From assembly GCF_007747215.1 (NCBI RefSeq), contig NZ_CP036273.1, forward strand, positions 4,758,322 through 4,822,321: a stretch of 64,000 bases of DNA, read 5' to 3'. Under the pieces are notes generated by a model. It was not told the origin of the DNA. It searched no databases and worked only from the letters and a program-made list of their open reading frames with translations. Each line of letters begins with the position of its first letter. The stretch's first letter is position 1. Of the stretch, positions 44,336 through 53,574 are shown one piece after another. Both the position numbers and the translations under genes were made by a program. Source of the stretch: Urbifossiella limnaea (GTDB lineage Bacteria > Planctomycetota > Planctomycetia > Gemmatales > Gemmataceae).

Positions 44336-46570
44336 TCAGGGCGCTTCAACCAGTACGACGGGGCGCAGGATACCACCGAGGAACAGTTCGCTGATGCGTC
44401 GGTTGTCCACCCGCACCGCGACGACGGCGTCGCCGGGCGGCACGCGGAACGGCGCCCGACGGGGAACGTCCGCCACCGCCTTCGGGTTCGGCAGAATCGG
44501 CTCCGCTTCAACCGCCTTGCCGTTCACGTACACCGTCGCGGGGCCGTCCACCTCGGGGAATACGAGCGCGAGACTCCCCTTCCCCACCGGCACTCTCACA
44601 GTCGTGCGGTACCACAGGACCGTGTTCTCTTCCAGCCCCTGACCGCTCAGCGTGTTCGAGTACGTCGCCACCTGGCGCCACCTGGTGTCGTCGTGCGTGG
44701 GGCTGGCGAAGCCCTTAGCCTCGCCATCGTCCTTGTCGTCCGGGGCGAACTTCCAGCGGTCAGGGAGCACGGCTACCACCCGGGTCGGCGCCGCGGTCGC
44801 CGTGAGGCCGCCGTCGATCGCCTTCGACAGGAAGCGTCGAAGGTACGCAGTGCCGTACTCCGGGTTCGCGTGCCGCTTCGCCGAGAGGACGTCGATGCGG
44901 GCGGTCATGCGGTCGTAGGAGGTCTTCGCGGCGCGGAAGTCGCCGCGGGCCATCGCCTCGTTGATGGAGCGGTAATCGATGACGTTTTGGAAGCCCGCCG
45001 CATGAAGCGCGACGCGTTCGGCGTACACGCCGGTCGCCGCGTCTGAGGCCTGCTTCAGGCGGGACTCGCACGCGCGGACGAACTCGTCGGTGTAGACGCC
45101 GCTCATGCCGTAGAAACCGCCAGCGTGATTCGGCAGGACCGCCGTGGCGCCGTCGATCCCCATCCAATACGCCTTCATCGGCGCGGCGGCGGGGCCGTAA
45201 AACTTCGTGAAGTAGTCGTCCATGAGCGCCACGGGGTCGAGCCGCGGGTCGTACGCCATGCGGAGGCTGAGGTAGATTTGCGGTCCGTACAGGTGCCAGT
45301 TCGACAGCACCTCGATGGTCATGAAGGCCAGCCCGCGGTCGGCCAGCAGCGGGAATTCGAGCCGGCACGGCGTGAACTTGAACGTCGGCAGCGTGGCGTC
45401 GGCGAGATTGTACATGTAGTTGTAGTACCCGAGTCGGGGCGCCACCCTCGCCCACCCGTCGATCATGTCCACGGCCTGCTTGCGGCTCGGACAGTTCGGG
45501 TCGCCGAGTGCGTGCAGGCGGCAATAGCGGATAGGGGCGATCACCGCGCATAAGTTCGGCGCCAGCTTCGTAGTTCGCGTCGGCGGCTGCGTGTAGTCGG
45601 CGTAGACGTAAAAGTTGAGGATCACGTCCGGCGCCTCCTTCGCCACGCGGCGGGCCACGTCGTCGAAGAAGTCGGCGTAGCGGGTCGAGACGGCCACGCT
45701 GCCGCTCGACGGCTCGATGACCTTGGGGTCGTCCTGGGCCTTGCACGCCGGGCACTGGCAGTAGCCGCGGCCGTCCGGCGGTGAGATCGACGGGTTCCTC
45801 GCACCCGCCTTGATCGCCGCGACGACGTTTTTGGCGAACACGCCCCGCACCCCGGGGTTGGACGTGCAGAGCCAGTCGCCGTCTTTCCGCTTGCCGTCGG
45901 CCCCCATCGCGAAGTACTCGGGGTGTTCGGCGAACAGCCCCTTCGGGATGTATCGGCCCCACGAGTGGGCGTGCGCGAAGTCCTCGCCGCCGGCTCCGTT
46001 CCACGACTTCCACGAGCCGCCGGGCCACGTCGGCCCTTTGGGGTTGCGGTACAGGAGACCCGGCTTCTCGGTGATCGTCACCGCGGCGACCGTCAGGTCG
46101 GGCGTGTGCGGGAACACCTCGCCGAGTGGCGTGTCCATGAAATAGCGGCAGCCGAGGTGTTCGAGGAAGCGGCAGACGGCCTTCAGCGTCGCGGCGTCGG
46201 ACTGGCCCGCGATCAGGACGCGGTTCGCCTCAACGACGATCCGTACCCCCTCCTTCGTGCGGCTGTCGATGTCGTCGAGCTTCAACCCGGCCGCGACTGC
46301 GGCGCGGCCGACGTAGATGGGCGTGCCGGCTGCGGGGGCTGAGTTCTGAACGGGTGTGGGGGCACCGACCATCTTGCCGAGCCAGTCGGCGAGCAGTTGC
46401 GCGGCTACGGCGTCGCCGGTGGCGAGAGCCTTCACCTTGCTCTTGGCCTTCGGCGTGTCGCCCGGGTTGATGACGATCGTGGCCAGGGACTTGCCGCCCT
46501 TCGCCAGGTCGGCAGCGAACGCCGGGGAGGTGAGCAGGAGGAACCCGACAGCGACGACGAGGCGGGACAT
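44336..46570 (-). CDS. DUF4838 protein, glycoside-hydrolase-family-67-like
   Basis: 744 residues with a signal peptide (MSRLVVAVGFLLLTSPAFAA). An N-terminal alpha-glucuronidase-like domain (about 25-130; ADWLGKMVGAPTPVQNS) and a DUF4838 barrel (about 180-560; LFAEHPEYFAMGADGKRK, SPPDGRGYCQCPAC, VILNFYVYADY) are followed by a C-terminal beta-sandwich (about 610-740; WYRTTVRVPVGKGSLALVF). It probably acts on a polysaccharide outside the cytoplasm; activity is unproven. It is downstream of a sugar isomerase-like gene across a strong hairpin. Confidence 0.8.
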   Translation of the reverse strand: MSRLVVAVGFLLLTSPAFAADLAKGGKSLATIVINPGDTPKAKSKVKALATGDAVAAQLLADWLGKMVGAPTPVQNSAPAAGTPIYVGRAAVAAGLKLDDIDSRTKEGVRIVVEANRVLIAGQSDAATLKAVCRFLEHLGCRYFMDTPLGEVFPHTPDLTVAAVTITEKPGLLYRNPKGPTWPGGSWKSWNGAGGEDFAHAHSWGRYIPKGLFAEHPEYFAMGADGKRKDGDWLCTSNPGVRGVFAKNVVAAIKAGARNPSISPPDGRGYCQCPACKAQDDPKVIEPSSGSVAVSTRYADFFDDVARRVAKEAPDVILNFYVYADYTQPPTRTTKLAPNLCAVIAPIRYCRLHALGDPNCPSRKQAVDMIDGWARVAPRLGYYNYMYNLADATLPTFKFTPCRLEFPLLADRGLAFMTIEVLSNWHLYGPQIYLSLRMAYDPRLDPVALMDDYFTKFYGPAAAPMKAYWMGIDGATAVLPNHAGGFYGMSGVYTDEFVRACESRLKQASDAATGVYAERVALHAAGFQNVIDYRSINEAMARGDFRAAKTSYDRMTARIDVLSAKRHANPEYGTAYLRRFLSKAIDGGLTATAAPTRVVAVLPDRWKFAPDDKDDGEAKGFASPTHDDTRWRQVATYSNTLSGQGLEENTVLWYRTTVRVPVGKGSLALVFPEVDGPATVYVNGKAVEAEPILPNPKAVADVPRRAPFRVPPGDAVVAVRVDNRRISELFLGGILRPVVLVEAP

Positions 46571-46592
46571 GGGGGCGCCTCAAGGTGATGAA

Positions 46593-46636
46593 GCCGCGTG
46601 CGGCTTCGCGTTGGGCAACGCGAAGCCGCACGCGGC
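46593..46636. terminator. Perfect 21-bp hairpin with 2-base loop
   Basis: The left arm 46593-46613 (beginning GCCGCGTGCGGCTTCGCGTT) and the right arm 46616-46636 are exact complements with only GG between. There is no T tract on either side. It is intercistronic between two minus-strand genes and could terminate or process the transcript. Confidence 0.7.
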
Positions 46637-46645
46637 AAGCTGGCT

Positions 46646-47590
46646 TTACGCCGCGGCGTACTTCTCGCGGAGCTTGTCGAGGTACTTCTTGCTCTGCGCC
46701 GTGACCTCCCATGCGTGCGGCCAGAAGCACAGGTCCACCGTCCACCAGTCGTGCGGCACGCCGCTGGCCTGCATCGCCGGCACGAGCTTGTCGAAGTCGA
46801 GCTTTCCGGTGCCGAACGGGTTGTGCGTCGAGGTGTTGTGCTCGTTCAGGCTGCCGTCCGAGTCGATGAGGTGGATGTGGGTCACCTTCCCCTTAAGCTT
46901 CTCCAGCAACTCCAACTCGCCGCCCGGGAGCGTTTCCTTCGCGCCCGTCTGGTTCGCCCCCACGACCGCGCACATGTGGGCGTGGCAGGTGTCGTACAGG
47001 ACGCCGAAGTTCGGGTTCCCCTTCGCCCGCACGCCGTCCACCAGCTTCACGATCTCCGACGGCTTGTTGAACGCGAACCCGGGCTCGAACTCCCAGCACA
47101 CGTTCAACCCGTAGTCGGCCGCGATCTTACTGCTCTTGTCCCAGACGTTGATGAACCGCTCCATCCCCTTCTCGGCGCCGATCTTCTGCCCCTCGGCGTC
47201 GGCATCGAAGAAGTTCGGGGCCACGACCGTGTCCACGCGGATGGTCTTGGCATCGAGCTCGGACGCGAACGCGCACCAGCCGAGGAACGCCGTGAGATAA
47301 GCGGCCGGGATCTCGTCCATGATGGAGGTGCCGGGCGTCTTGAACGCCCACAGGTCCACGGCGATGCCCGACAGAGCCAGGCCGTGGTCGGCGATCTCCT
47401 TGCGGAGCTTGGCCCGGCTTGCCTTCGTGGGGTGCGTCGCGGGGCTGGGGTGCGGGCCGAAGCTGCCAAGCTCGACGCCGTCGTACCCGAGGTCTTGCAG
47501 CTTGTGGAGGATCTGGTGGAAGTCGGTGGTGGGGACTTCCTGGTTGAACAGGTACGCCCAGGTGCCGATCGAGATGCGGGCCTTGGCCAT
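46646..47590 (-). CDS. Sugar phosphate isomerase/epimerase (xylose-isomerase-like TIM barrel)
   Basis: 314 residues from the ATG at 47590. It is a TIM-barrel of the AP-endonuclease-2/xylose-isomerase-like group. The N-terminal strand is RISIGTWAYLF and the metal/substrate positions include GYDGVELGSFG (first Glu), CWEFEPGF (Glu), LYDTCHAHM (Asp/His) and THIHLIDSDG (His). It would isomerise or epimerise a sugar or sugar phosphate in the cytoplasm. No signal peptide. It is followed by the hairpin and the DUF4838 gene, which hints at a carbohydrate pathway. Confidence 0.85.
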   Translation of the reverse strand: MAKARISIGTWAYLFNQEVPTTDFHQILHKLQDLGYDGVELGSFGPHPSPATHPTKASRAKLRKEIADHGLALSGIAVDLWAFKTPGTSIMDEIPAAYLTAFLGWCAFASELDAKTIRVDTVVAPNFFDADAEGQKIGAEKGMERFINVWDKSSKIAADYGLNVCWEFEPGFAFNKPSEIVKLVDGVRAKGNPNFGVLYDTCHAHMCAVVGANQTGAKETLPGGELELLEKLKGKVTHIHLIDSDGSLNEHNTSTHNPFGTGKLDFDKLVPAMQASGVPHDWWTVDLCFWPHAWEVTAQSKKYLDKLREKYAAA

Positions 47591-47872
47591 GTACGCGCTC
47601 CGGGAAAGGTGGCCGGGACGGGCGAACCACGGGCCACCGGCAACCGACCTCGACTGGTGGGTTGAGGGTCCGTATGTTACCCCATTCGCCCCGTGCCGTA
47701 AGACCTCTCGGCAGGGGCGGTATCTCACCGGAAGGTCGGTTCTAGCCGGCACTTCCGGCAGAGGCAAGGAGAAATCCGGCGGCCGGCGCGCAAGTTCCGG
47801 TTGCTGGGAGCGAACATCTTCGTGAACGGCGTGTCTGCAACAGGTCGGCAGACTTTTGGTTGGGAGGCGATC

Positions 47873-48265
47873 GTGAGTAGCAACGTGTTTGGCAGTCCCG
47901 GCGGGTGTGGGTTGGCGTCCCCGAAGAAGCGGGCGGCCCGGGTGGTCGTCGGCGGCGGGGCCGGGTTCGCAGCCCGGACGGCCGAGCGGTTCCTGGCCCG
48001 CGGTGTGGACGTGTGCACCGCCATCGCCCTGGACGAGCTGCACGCCATCGCCACCCGCAAGAACCCGACGGCCGTGATCCTTCCGGTCGAGGCCGCGGGC
48101 GAGAGTGGCTACCTGACGTGTGCCAAGCTCCGGCTGATGCGGCCGAGGATGCGGGTGATCTTGGTCGGCGAGGCGAGTGCGCGGGCGGAGAACCTGGCCC
48201 GGTTCGTCGGGGCCCGATTCGCCACCGAGACTACCGCTGCGGATGTTGTGTTGAAGCTGATCTAG
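47873..48265 (+). CDS. Degenerate receiver-domain (CheY-like) protein
   Basis: 130 residues from the GTG at 47873, which has GGGAGG six bases upstream. The fold is CheY-like, with strands RVVVGGG, DVCTAI, AVILPVE, RVILVGEA and GARFATET. However, the acidic pocket (normally DD) is GG, and the phospho-accepting Asp at the end of strand 3 is replaced by Pro (AVILP). It therefore cannot be phosphorylated in the usual way and may act as a dimerisation or decoy domain. It is divergent from the isomerase gene and convergent with ridA. Confidence 0.7.
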   Translation: MSSNVFGSPGGCGLASPKKRAARVVVGGGAGFAARTAERFLARGVDVCTAIALDELHAIATRKNPTAVILPVEAAGESGYLTCAKLRLMRPRMRVILVGEASARAENLARFVGARFATETTAADVVLKLI

Positions 48266-48301
48266 CCGGGGTTCCGGGTTCGGGAGTTTGTAAAGACAAG
48301 A

Positions 48302-48341
48302 ACGGGTCCGGCACTTGGGGAGCACCCGGTGCCGGACCCGT
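48302..48341. terminator. Bidirectional hairpin between convergent genes
   Basis: A 13-bp perfect stem ACGGGTCCGGCAC/GTGCCGGACCCGT (48302-48314, 48329-48341) with a 14-base loop, then CGCGTTTC. It lies between the convergent receiver-like and ridA genes and can serve both. Confidence 0.7.
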
Positions 48342-48374
48342 CGCGTTTCTCGGCCTTCGTTTCCCGGAATCCTG

Positions 48375-48839
48375 CTACTCCACCTCGAAGATGCACTCGA
48401 CTTCCACCGCGATGCCGCCCGGCAGTGTGTGCGCGGACACCGCACTCCGTGCCCCAATGCCGGCGTCGTCGCCGAACACGTCCTTCATCAACTCCGAAAA
48501 ACCGTTGATGACCGCCGGCTGACCGGTGAACTCGGCCGTGCAGTTGACCCATCCCAGCGTCTTGACGATTCGCTTGACCTTGTCGAGCGAGCCGAGCGCG
48601 TCGCGGATTGTGGCCAGGACTGCAAGCCCGACCTGGCGGGCGGCATCCTTCCCCTGCTCCGGCGTGAGCGTGTCGCCGACGCGGCCGGTGATGAGGGAGC
48701 GGTCGGCCTTCAGGGGGCCGTGGCCGGAGACGTACAGCAGGTTGCCGTGGCGTACAGCAGTCTTGTACACCGCGACCGGCTTCGGGGCAGGCGGCAGGGT
48801 GAGGTGCAATTCCTGGACGCGCGTCTCGGGGCTGGGCAT
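48375..48839 (-). CDS. ridA: RidA-family protein (enamine/imine deaminase type)
   Basis: 154 residues. It has the YjgF/YER057c/UK114 trimeric fold, with YKTAVRHGNLLYVSGHGPL, the ITGRVGDTLTPEQGKDAARQ segment and the C-terminal AHTLPGGIAVEVECIFEVE. RidA enzymes hydrolyse reactive enamines and imines formed by PLP enzymes. The usual catalytic Arg of archetypal RidA is replaced by the IGARSAVS region, where an Arg is present. It is slightly longer than E. coli RidA (128) owing to an N-terminal extension. 36 bases separate it from the gene upstream. Confidence 0.88.
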   Translation of the reverse strand: MPSPETRVQELHLTLPPAPKPVAVYKTAVRHGNLLYVSGHGPLKADRSLITGRVGDTLTPEQGKDAARQVGLAVLATIRDALGSLDKVKRIVKTLGWVNCTAEFTGQPAVINGFSELMKDVFGDDAGIGARSAVSAHTLPGGIAVEVECIFEVE

Positions 48840-48875
48840 CGCAAGGCTCCGTGGGTCAGATTGGTATAGGGCCGG

Positions 48876-51341
48876 TCACTCCCCCGTCTCGTCGTCGAAC
48901 CGGAACACCGCCGCCGACTTGCTCCGCGTACGCGATTCGAGCTGCGCCCCGACGTACACCGACCGCCGCCGCCCGTCCTGCACCACGGCAGGCGTCGAGT
49001 ACAGTTCGGTGACACGCCGGCCACCTACCTCCGCCAGCTCACGCACCCAGTAGGCCTTGCCCGTGTATGGATTCAGGCACGCGACCCGGCCCTCCGGAGT
49101 GGCGGCGTACACGGCCGTCGGGCGGCCTTGATCGTCCGCAGCGACCGCCGGACCGGCGGTAAACGTGCTGCCGAGTGATACCGACCACCACACGGCGCCG
49201 GTGGCGCGGTTGAAGCAGTACACCGAGCCGTCGCGACAGGCGACGTACACGAAGAGCGCGTCCGCCGCGAGCGGCGTGTGGACCGAGCGTGGCAGCTTTG
49301 CCTCCCACACGGTTTTGCCGTCGGTAACGCTCGCGCACACGACTGCGCCACCGGGCGCCGCCTCCGACGGAGTGCCCTCCTCGGCGTAGGCGAATGTGTC
49401 GTTCGTCATGTTCCCGGTGCCGATGCCGTACAAGACGTGTTCGCCCGTCGCAAGCGGCGGCCCGAACGATCGGTACGCCTGCGGCTGCCGCCACAATTCG
49501 TTGCCGGTGTCGGCATCGACCGCGACGCGGGCCAGCGTGTACAGCCCGCTGCCGAGGAAAACGCGCTTGCCGCTCACGGCCGGGGCGCCGTCGATGTGCA
49601 GCTTCTGCTCCTTACCCGCGAACTGCCACACCTTCGTGCCTTTGGCGGCGTCCGCACAGATTAGCCCGTCGTCGCCGGCGGCGAAGTACAGTCTGCCGTT
49701 CGCCACCCTCGGCTGACCCTCGGTGTGGCTCGTCGTCGGGAACGGGTTCGGCCACGCGGTCTTGCCGGTCGCCGCGTCGAGGGCGAACAGCCGACTTCCC
49801 TTGTCGGTGTGGAGCCCCTCGCCGACGAACACTTTGCCGCCGCTCACGGTCGGCGTGCTGAACACGGGCATCAGGTCGCCGTCGGCGGCGAACTTCCACG
49901 CCACCTGTTTACTGTCGCGGTCGAGGGCGAAGACAAACCCGTCGGAGCCGAACCCGCCCGACTTCGCGGCCCCGACGTAGAGACGGTCACCGTTCACGGT
50001 AACGGAGGACATCACCTGATTGGCGTCGGGCAGCTCGTAGACCTGCACGTCGAGCAGCCTCACGCCGCCACCCGCACTCTCGGGAGGCGGCGTAGTCGTG
50101 GACGCAGGAAGGCCGCCTACGAGTGCCGCTGCCAGCGTGACGGTGAACAGCGCGGACAGCCCGGCAAGCTCGCCCGAGATGCTCACCCGCAGCGGCGGCT
50201 CGGTGCCGTCGGCGCGCAGGTCGTGGGCCGCGGTAAGCCGGCGGTAGCCGACGTAGCCTGCCGAAGCGAGGAGCGACACGCCGATGAGCGCGAACTCGCG
50301 CATCGGGAAATCGACCGCCGCGCTCCACGGCCCGAAGAACCGCGCCGACGCGACCAGCAGCCCGATCACGGCCACGACGCCCAGGAGGATGCGGAGTTCC
50401 TTGCGCGTCGGGGTCGTGGTCGCGGTCGGGTCTTCACCCACGAGCCGCCGGTATCGCCGGTCGGCCCACACCATGCCGCCGAACGTGAACCCGACCAGCA
50501 GCAGCGTGAACCCCTGGTACGTGAATAACCACCAGTCTGGTAGCCCCCAGTATTCGCGGACCAACCAGTAGACCAGGGCGGCGGTACTGTTCACGCTGGC
50601 GACTACGAGGAAGGCCCGCCACCGCTTCATGGCGACTGCCATGCTCGCGGCAGCGCCGGGGAATAGCGCCGCGATGATAGCCAACGGGCCTACCAGCGCC
50701 AGCGACGGGATGACACCGAACAACGCGGCGCCACCCACAACCGAGCCGCGTCTCCCACCCCCCTCACTCCCCCCTCCCTCCTTCTTCGGGGCAGGTCCGA
50801 ATCCCGGCGCCTCTTTCTCGTTCGGCGCCGGCGGCGGGGCCTTCTTCGCCAGCCCGTCCACGCATATCTGCCGAAGCTCAGCCGTCGTCCCCTTGAAAGT
50901 CCGCCGCAGGTACGGCTCGCCGTGCAGGAACGCCCAGCGGACCGTCTTGCCGTCGTCGTCCACAACCCCTTGCAGGGAAAACCACGTTCCCTCGGTGAAG
51001 GCCATCGCGTTGTAGCGCTTCCCCTTCTTGCTGGCGAACACCACCACCTTGCGGCCCCCGTCCAGGCGGTCGAGTATCAGCTTGGTGTGCTCGCCCTTCT
51101 TGGCCTCGTCGTCGCCCGTCATGTTGACCGGCAGCCGGTCGAACGGCGGGTCGCCTTTCAGCTTCTCGTCCAGCTTCAGCACGAGCGCTGGCCTCTCGGG
51201 CAGCACCGAATCGACTGCCGCGACGAAGATGAGCTGCTCGCCGTCGAGCACTTCCTGAAGCGAGACGAGGCGGAGGATGACGGCCTGGGCGGGAACCGCC
51301 AGCAGAAGCAGCGCGAGGAGGGGCAGGCGGACGCGGGCCAC
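48876..51341 (-). CDS. Membrane protein with C-terminal PQQ-like beta-propeller
   Basis: 821 residues from the GTG at 51341, chosen because GGAGG lies upstream and a signal peptide begins there (RVRLPLLALLLLAVPAQAV). The lumenal N-terminal domain covers about 25-190. Five to seven membrane helices follow (about 200-400; for example LVGPLAIIAALFPGAAASMAV). The C-terminal outer domain of about 370 residues has PQQ-like beta-propeller repeats (VFALDRDSKQVAWKFA, LFALDAATGKTAWPNP, LICADAAKGTKVWQFAG). No alcohol dehydrogenase residues are visible, so binding rather than PQQ catalysis is likely. Confidence 0.8.
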   Translation of the reverse strand: MARVRLPLLALLLLAVPAQAVILRLVSLQEVLDGEQLIFVAAVDSVLPERPALVLKLDEKLKGDPPFDRLPVNMTGDDEAKKGEHTKLILDRLDGGRKVVVFASKKGKRYNAMAFTEGTWFSLQGVVDDDGKTVRWAFLHGEPYLRRTFKGTTAELRQICVDGLAKKAPPPAPNEKEAPGFGPAPKKEGGGSEGGGRRGSVVGGAALFGVIPSLALVGPLAIIAALFPGAAASMAVAMKRWRAFLVVASVNSTAALVYWLVREYWGLPDWWLFTYQGFTLLLVGFTFGGMVWADRRYRRLVGEDPTATTTPTRKELRILLGVVAVIGLLVASARFFGPWSAAVDFPMREFALIGVSLLASAGYVGYRRLTAAHDLRADGTEPPLRVSISGELAGLSALFTVTLAAALVGGLPASTTTPPPESAGGGVRLLDVQVYELPDANQVMSSVTVNGDRLYVGAAKSGGFGSDGFVFALDRDSKQVAWKFAADGDLMPVFSTPTVSGGKVFVGEGLHTDKGSRLFALDAATGKTAWPNPFPTTSHTEGQPRVANGRLYFAAGDDGLICADAAKGTKVWQFAGKEQKLHIDGAPAVSGKRVFLGSGLYTLARVAVDADTGNELWRQPQAYRSFGPPLATGEHVLYGIGTGNMTNDTFAYAEEGTPSEAAPGGAVVCASVTDGKTVWEAKLPRSVHTPLAADALFVYVACRDGSVYCFNRATGAVWWSVSLGSTFTAGPAVAADDQGRPTAVYAATPEGRVACLNPYTGKAYWVRELAEVGGRRVTELYSTPAVVQDGRRRSVYVGAQLESRTRSKSAAVFRFDDETGE

Positions 51342-51600
51342 AGGACGGCCTCCGGGCGGTGGGTGGGAACATGATAGCCCCCACCCGCCCCCGCGCCTTC
51401 GAGGAACTTTTCGCTTGAAGCAGCACCAGCGTTCTGCCACAGTGAATTCATTCGGCATTCATCATCGTTCCCGGGCGCTCTCCGCCCCGATCCGGTGTGG
51501 GTCTCGTCATCGTCGCCCGACACCGACCAGCACCGCCCTCGTTCCCCCGGCCCCGCTCGCCGCGCCGACTCTCGGTGCGACCACCCCTGTAGGAGCAGCC

Positions 51601-53322
51601 ATGGCCAAGGCCCGCGGCGATTTCACCGACGTGCTCATCAAGCGGAAGCTCATCAGCCCCGACCAACTGGCCGAGGCCGAGAGCCTCGCCGCCAGCACCG
51701 GCATCAAGCTGCAGGACGCCTTCATCAAGCTCCAGACGCTCAACACCAACGAGGTGATGAACGCCGTCGCCGAGCACTACGGCGTCCAGTTCATCGACCT
51801 GAACGAGGCCGAGATCAGCAAGGCCGTCACCGAACTCGTCCCCGAGTCGGTGGCCCGCGAGAACGTCGTCCTGCCGCTGTCGCTGGAAGGGAACGTCCTC
51901 AAGATCATCACCGCAGACCCGTCCAACTACGAAACCATTCAGAAGCTCCAGTTCATTCTGAACAAGGACGTGGTGCCGGTGCTCGCCCTCCAGGAGCAGA
52001 TTCAGGAGGCCATCAACAAGAACTACGGTCAGACGGAAACCGAGTCGGTCGACTCGATGCTCGTCGAGTTCACCGACACCGCCATCGAGTTCACCCAGAC
52101 GGAGTCGATCGCCAGCCTGGCCAACGCCGAGGAGTCGGACGCCCCGGTCGTGAAGCTCTGTAACCTCGTCATTCAAGAGGCCGTCAATCTCCGGGCGTCC
52201 GACATCCACATCGAACCGTTTGCCGACCGGGTGAGGGTCCGCTACCGGATCGACGGCGTTCTCGTCGAGCGCGACGCCGCTCCCCGGCGGTTGCTCGCCC
52301 CCTTTCTCTCGCGTTTGAAGATCATGGGGAGCATCGACATCTCGGAGAAGCGCCGCCCGCAGGACGGCCGCATCAAGATGTCGATTCAGGGGAAGCACTT
52401 CGACCTGCGTGTGAGTATGCTCCCGTCGGTTCACGGACAGTCGGCTGTGATGCGCATCCTGGACCGCGGCAACATCCAGGTGAACATTCGAGACCTCGGC
52501 TTCTCCGAGGAGGACTACATCCGCTTCCAACAGATCATCAAGCGGCCGAACGGCATCTTCCTGGTCACCGGCCCGACCGGGTCCGGGAAGACGACGACGC
52601 TCTACTCGGCGCTCAACGAACTGAACCGGCCGGACCGCAAGATCATCACCGCGGAAGACCCCGTCGAGTACTACCTTCCCGGCATCAACCAGGTTGAGGT
52701 GAAGCACGGCATCGGGCTCGACTTCGCGCGCATCATCCGGGCGATGCTGCGGCAGGCGCCCAACATTATCCTCGTCGGAGAAATCCGCGACAAAGAGACC
52801 GCGGAAATCGCCGTTCAAGCCTCGCTGACCGGACACTTGGTTTTCAGTACACTCCACACGAACGATGCGCCCAGCGCCGTGACCCGCCTCGCGGACATCG
52901 GGGTACCGCCATTCCTGATCGCCAGCTCCGTGATCGCCATCATGGGGCAGCGGCTCGTGCGTGTGAACTGCGTCAAGTGCAAGGAACCCTACATGCCTCC
53001 TGCCAACGAGTTGCGAGCCGCCGGCATCTCGCAGGAACAGATAGCCAAGGCCACGCCGATGAAGGGCCGCGGCTGTAACCACTGTCGTCAGACGGGTTAC
53101 CGCGGCCGGCAGGGCATCTTCGAGATGCTGAAGATGAGTTCCATCATCCGCGAACTGACGTTCGCGCAGGCTCCGACTCAGGAGATTCGCCGCAAGGCTC
53201 GCGCCGGCGGCATGCGGACGTTGCTGGAAGACGGTTGCCTGAAAATCCTTAAGGGGACGACGACCGCGGACGAGGTGCTCAGCACCTGCCACGCCGAGCA
53301 ACTGACGGTAGACGCCCACTGA
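51601..53322 (+). CDS. GspE/PilB secretion-type ATPase 1
   Basis: 573 residues from the ATG at 51601, with AGGAG eight bases before it. The N-terminal MshEN/GspEN domain (about 1-160; KRKLISPDQLAEAESLAAST) is followed by the ATPase core with Walker A GPTGSGKTTT (324-333), Asp box IITAEDPVEYYL, Walker B ILVGEIRDKETAEIA and His box LTGHLVFSTLHTNDAPSA. The zinc four-cysteine motif CVKC (457-460) and CNHC (492-495) belongs to assembly ATPases. It powers pseudopilus or pilus extension. It starts the large secretion/pilus operon. Confidence 0.94.
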   Translation: MAKARGDFTDVLIKRKLISPDQLAEAESLAASTGIKLQDAFIKLQTLNTNEVMNAVAEHYGVQFIDLNEAEISKAVTELVPESVARENVVLPLSLEGNVLKIITADPSNYETIQKLQFILNKDVVPVLALQEQIQEAINKNYGQTETESVDSMLVEFTDTAIEFTQTESIASLANAEESDAPVVKLCNLVIQEAVNLRASDIHIEPFADRVRVRYRIDGVLVERDAAPRRLLAPFLSRLKIMGSIDISEKRRPQDGRIKMSIQGKHFDLRVSMLPSVHGQSAVMRILDRGNIQVNIRDLGFSEEDYIRFQQIIKRPNGIFLVTGPTGSGKTTTLYSALNELNRPDRKIITAEDPVEYYLPGINQVEVKHGIGLDFARIIRAMLRQAPNIILVGEIRDKETAEIAVQASLTGHLVFSTLHTNDAPSAVTRLADIGVPPFLIASSVIAIMGQRLVRVNCVKCKEPYMPPANELRAAGISQEQIAKATPMKGRGCNHCRQTGYRGRQGIFEMLKMSSIIRELTFAQAPTQEIRRKARAGGMRTLLEDGCLKILKGTTTADEVLSTCHAEQLTVDAH

Positions 53323-53574
53323 AAGCCCAGGGGACTGCCGCCCCCAGGCCTCGGATACGTACAGGTAGTATACAATTGTTCCGTATGCTCCGCAAGGACG
53401 CGGGGCACATTTGGCACGACGCCGTCCCTTTTTTGGTGCGCCGACGACGCCCCCGGATAATGCGGCAGCCCGACGCGGAGGTCGGGAGCCCGTCTGACAG
53501 ATGCCGGTCGGAAGCCGCACGTCTGAGTTTCGCGTCGTCGTCCGCTCGTTGGCCAGAATCTGGCCGAGGGTTCC

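Noticed and set aside
49000-50100. PQQ-dependent dehydrogenase
   Set aside because: Beta-propeller repeats are present but no disulfide ring, catalytic Asp or haem-binding motif was seen; PQQ-like structural repeats are the safer call.
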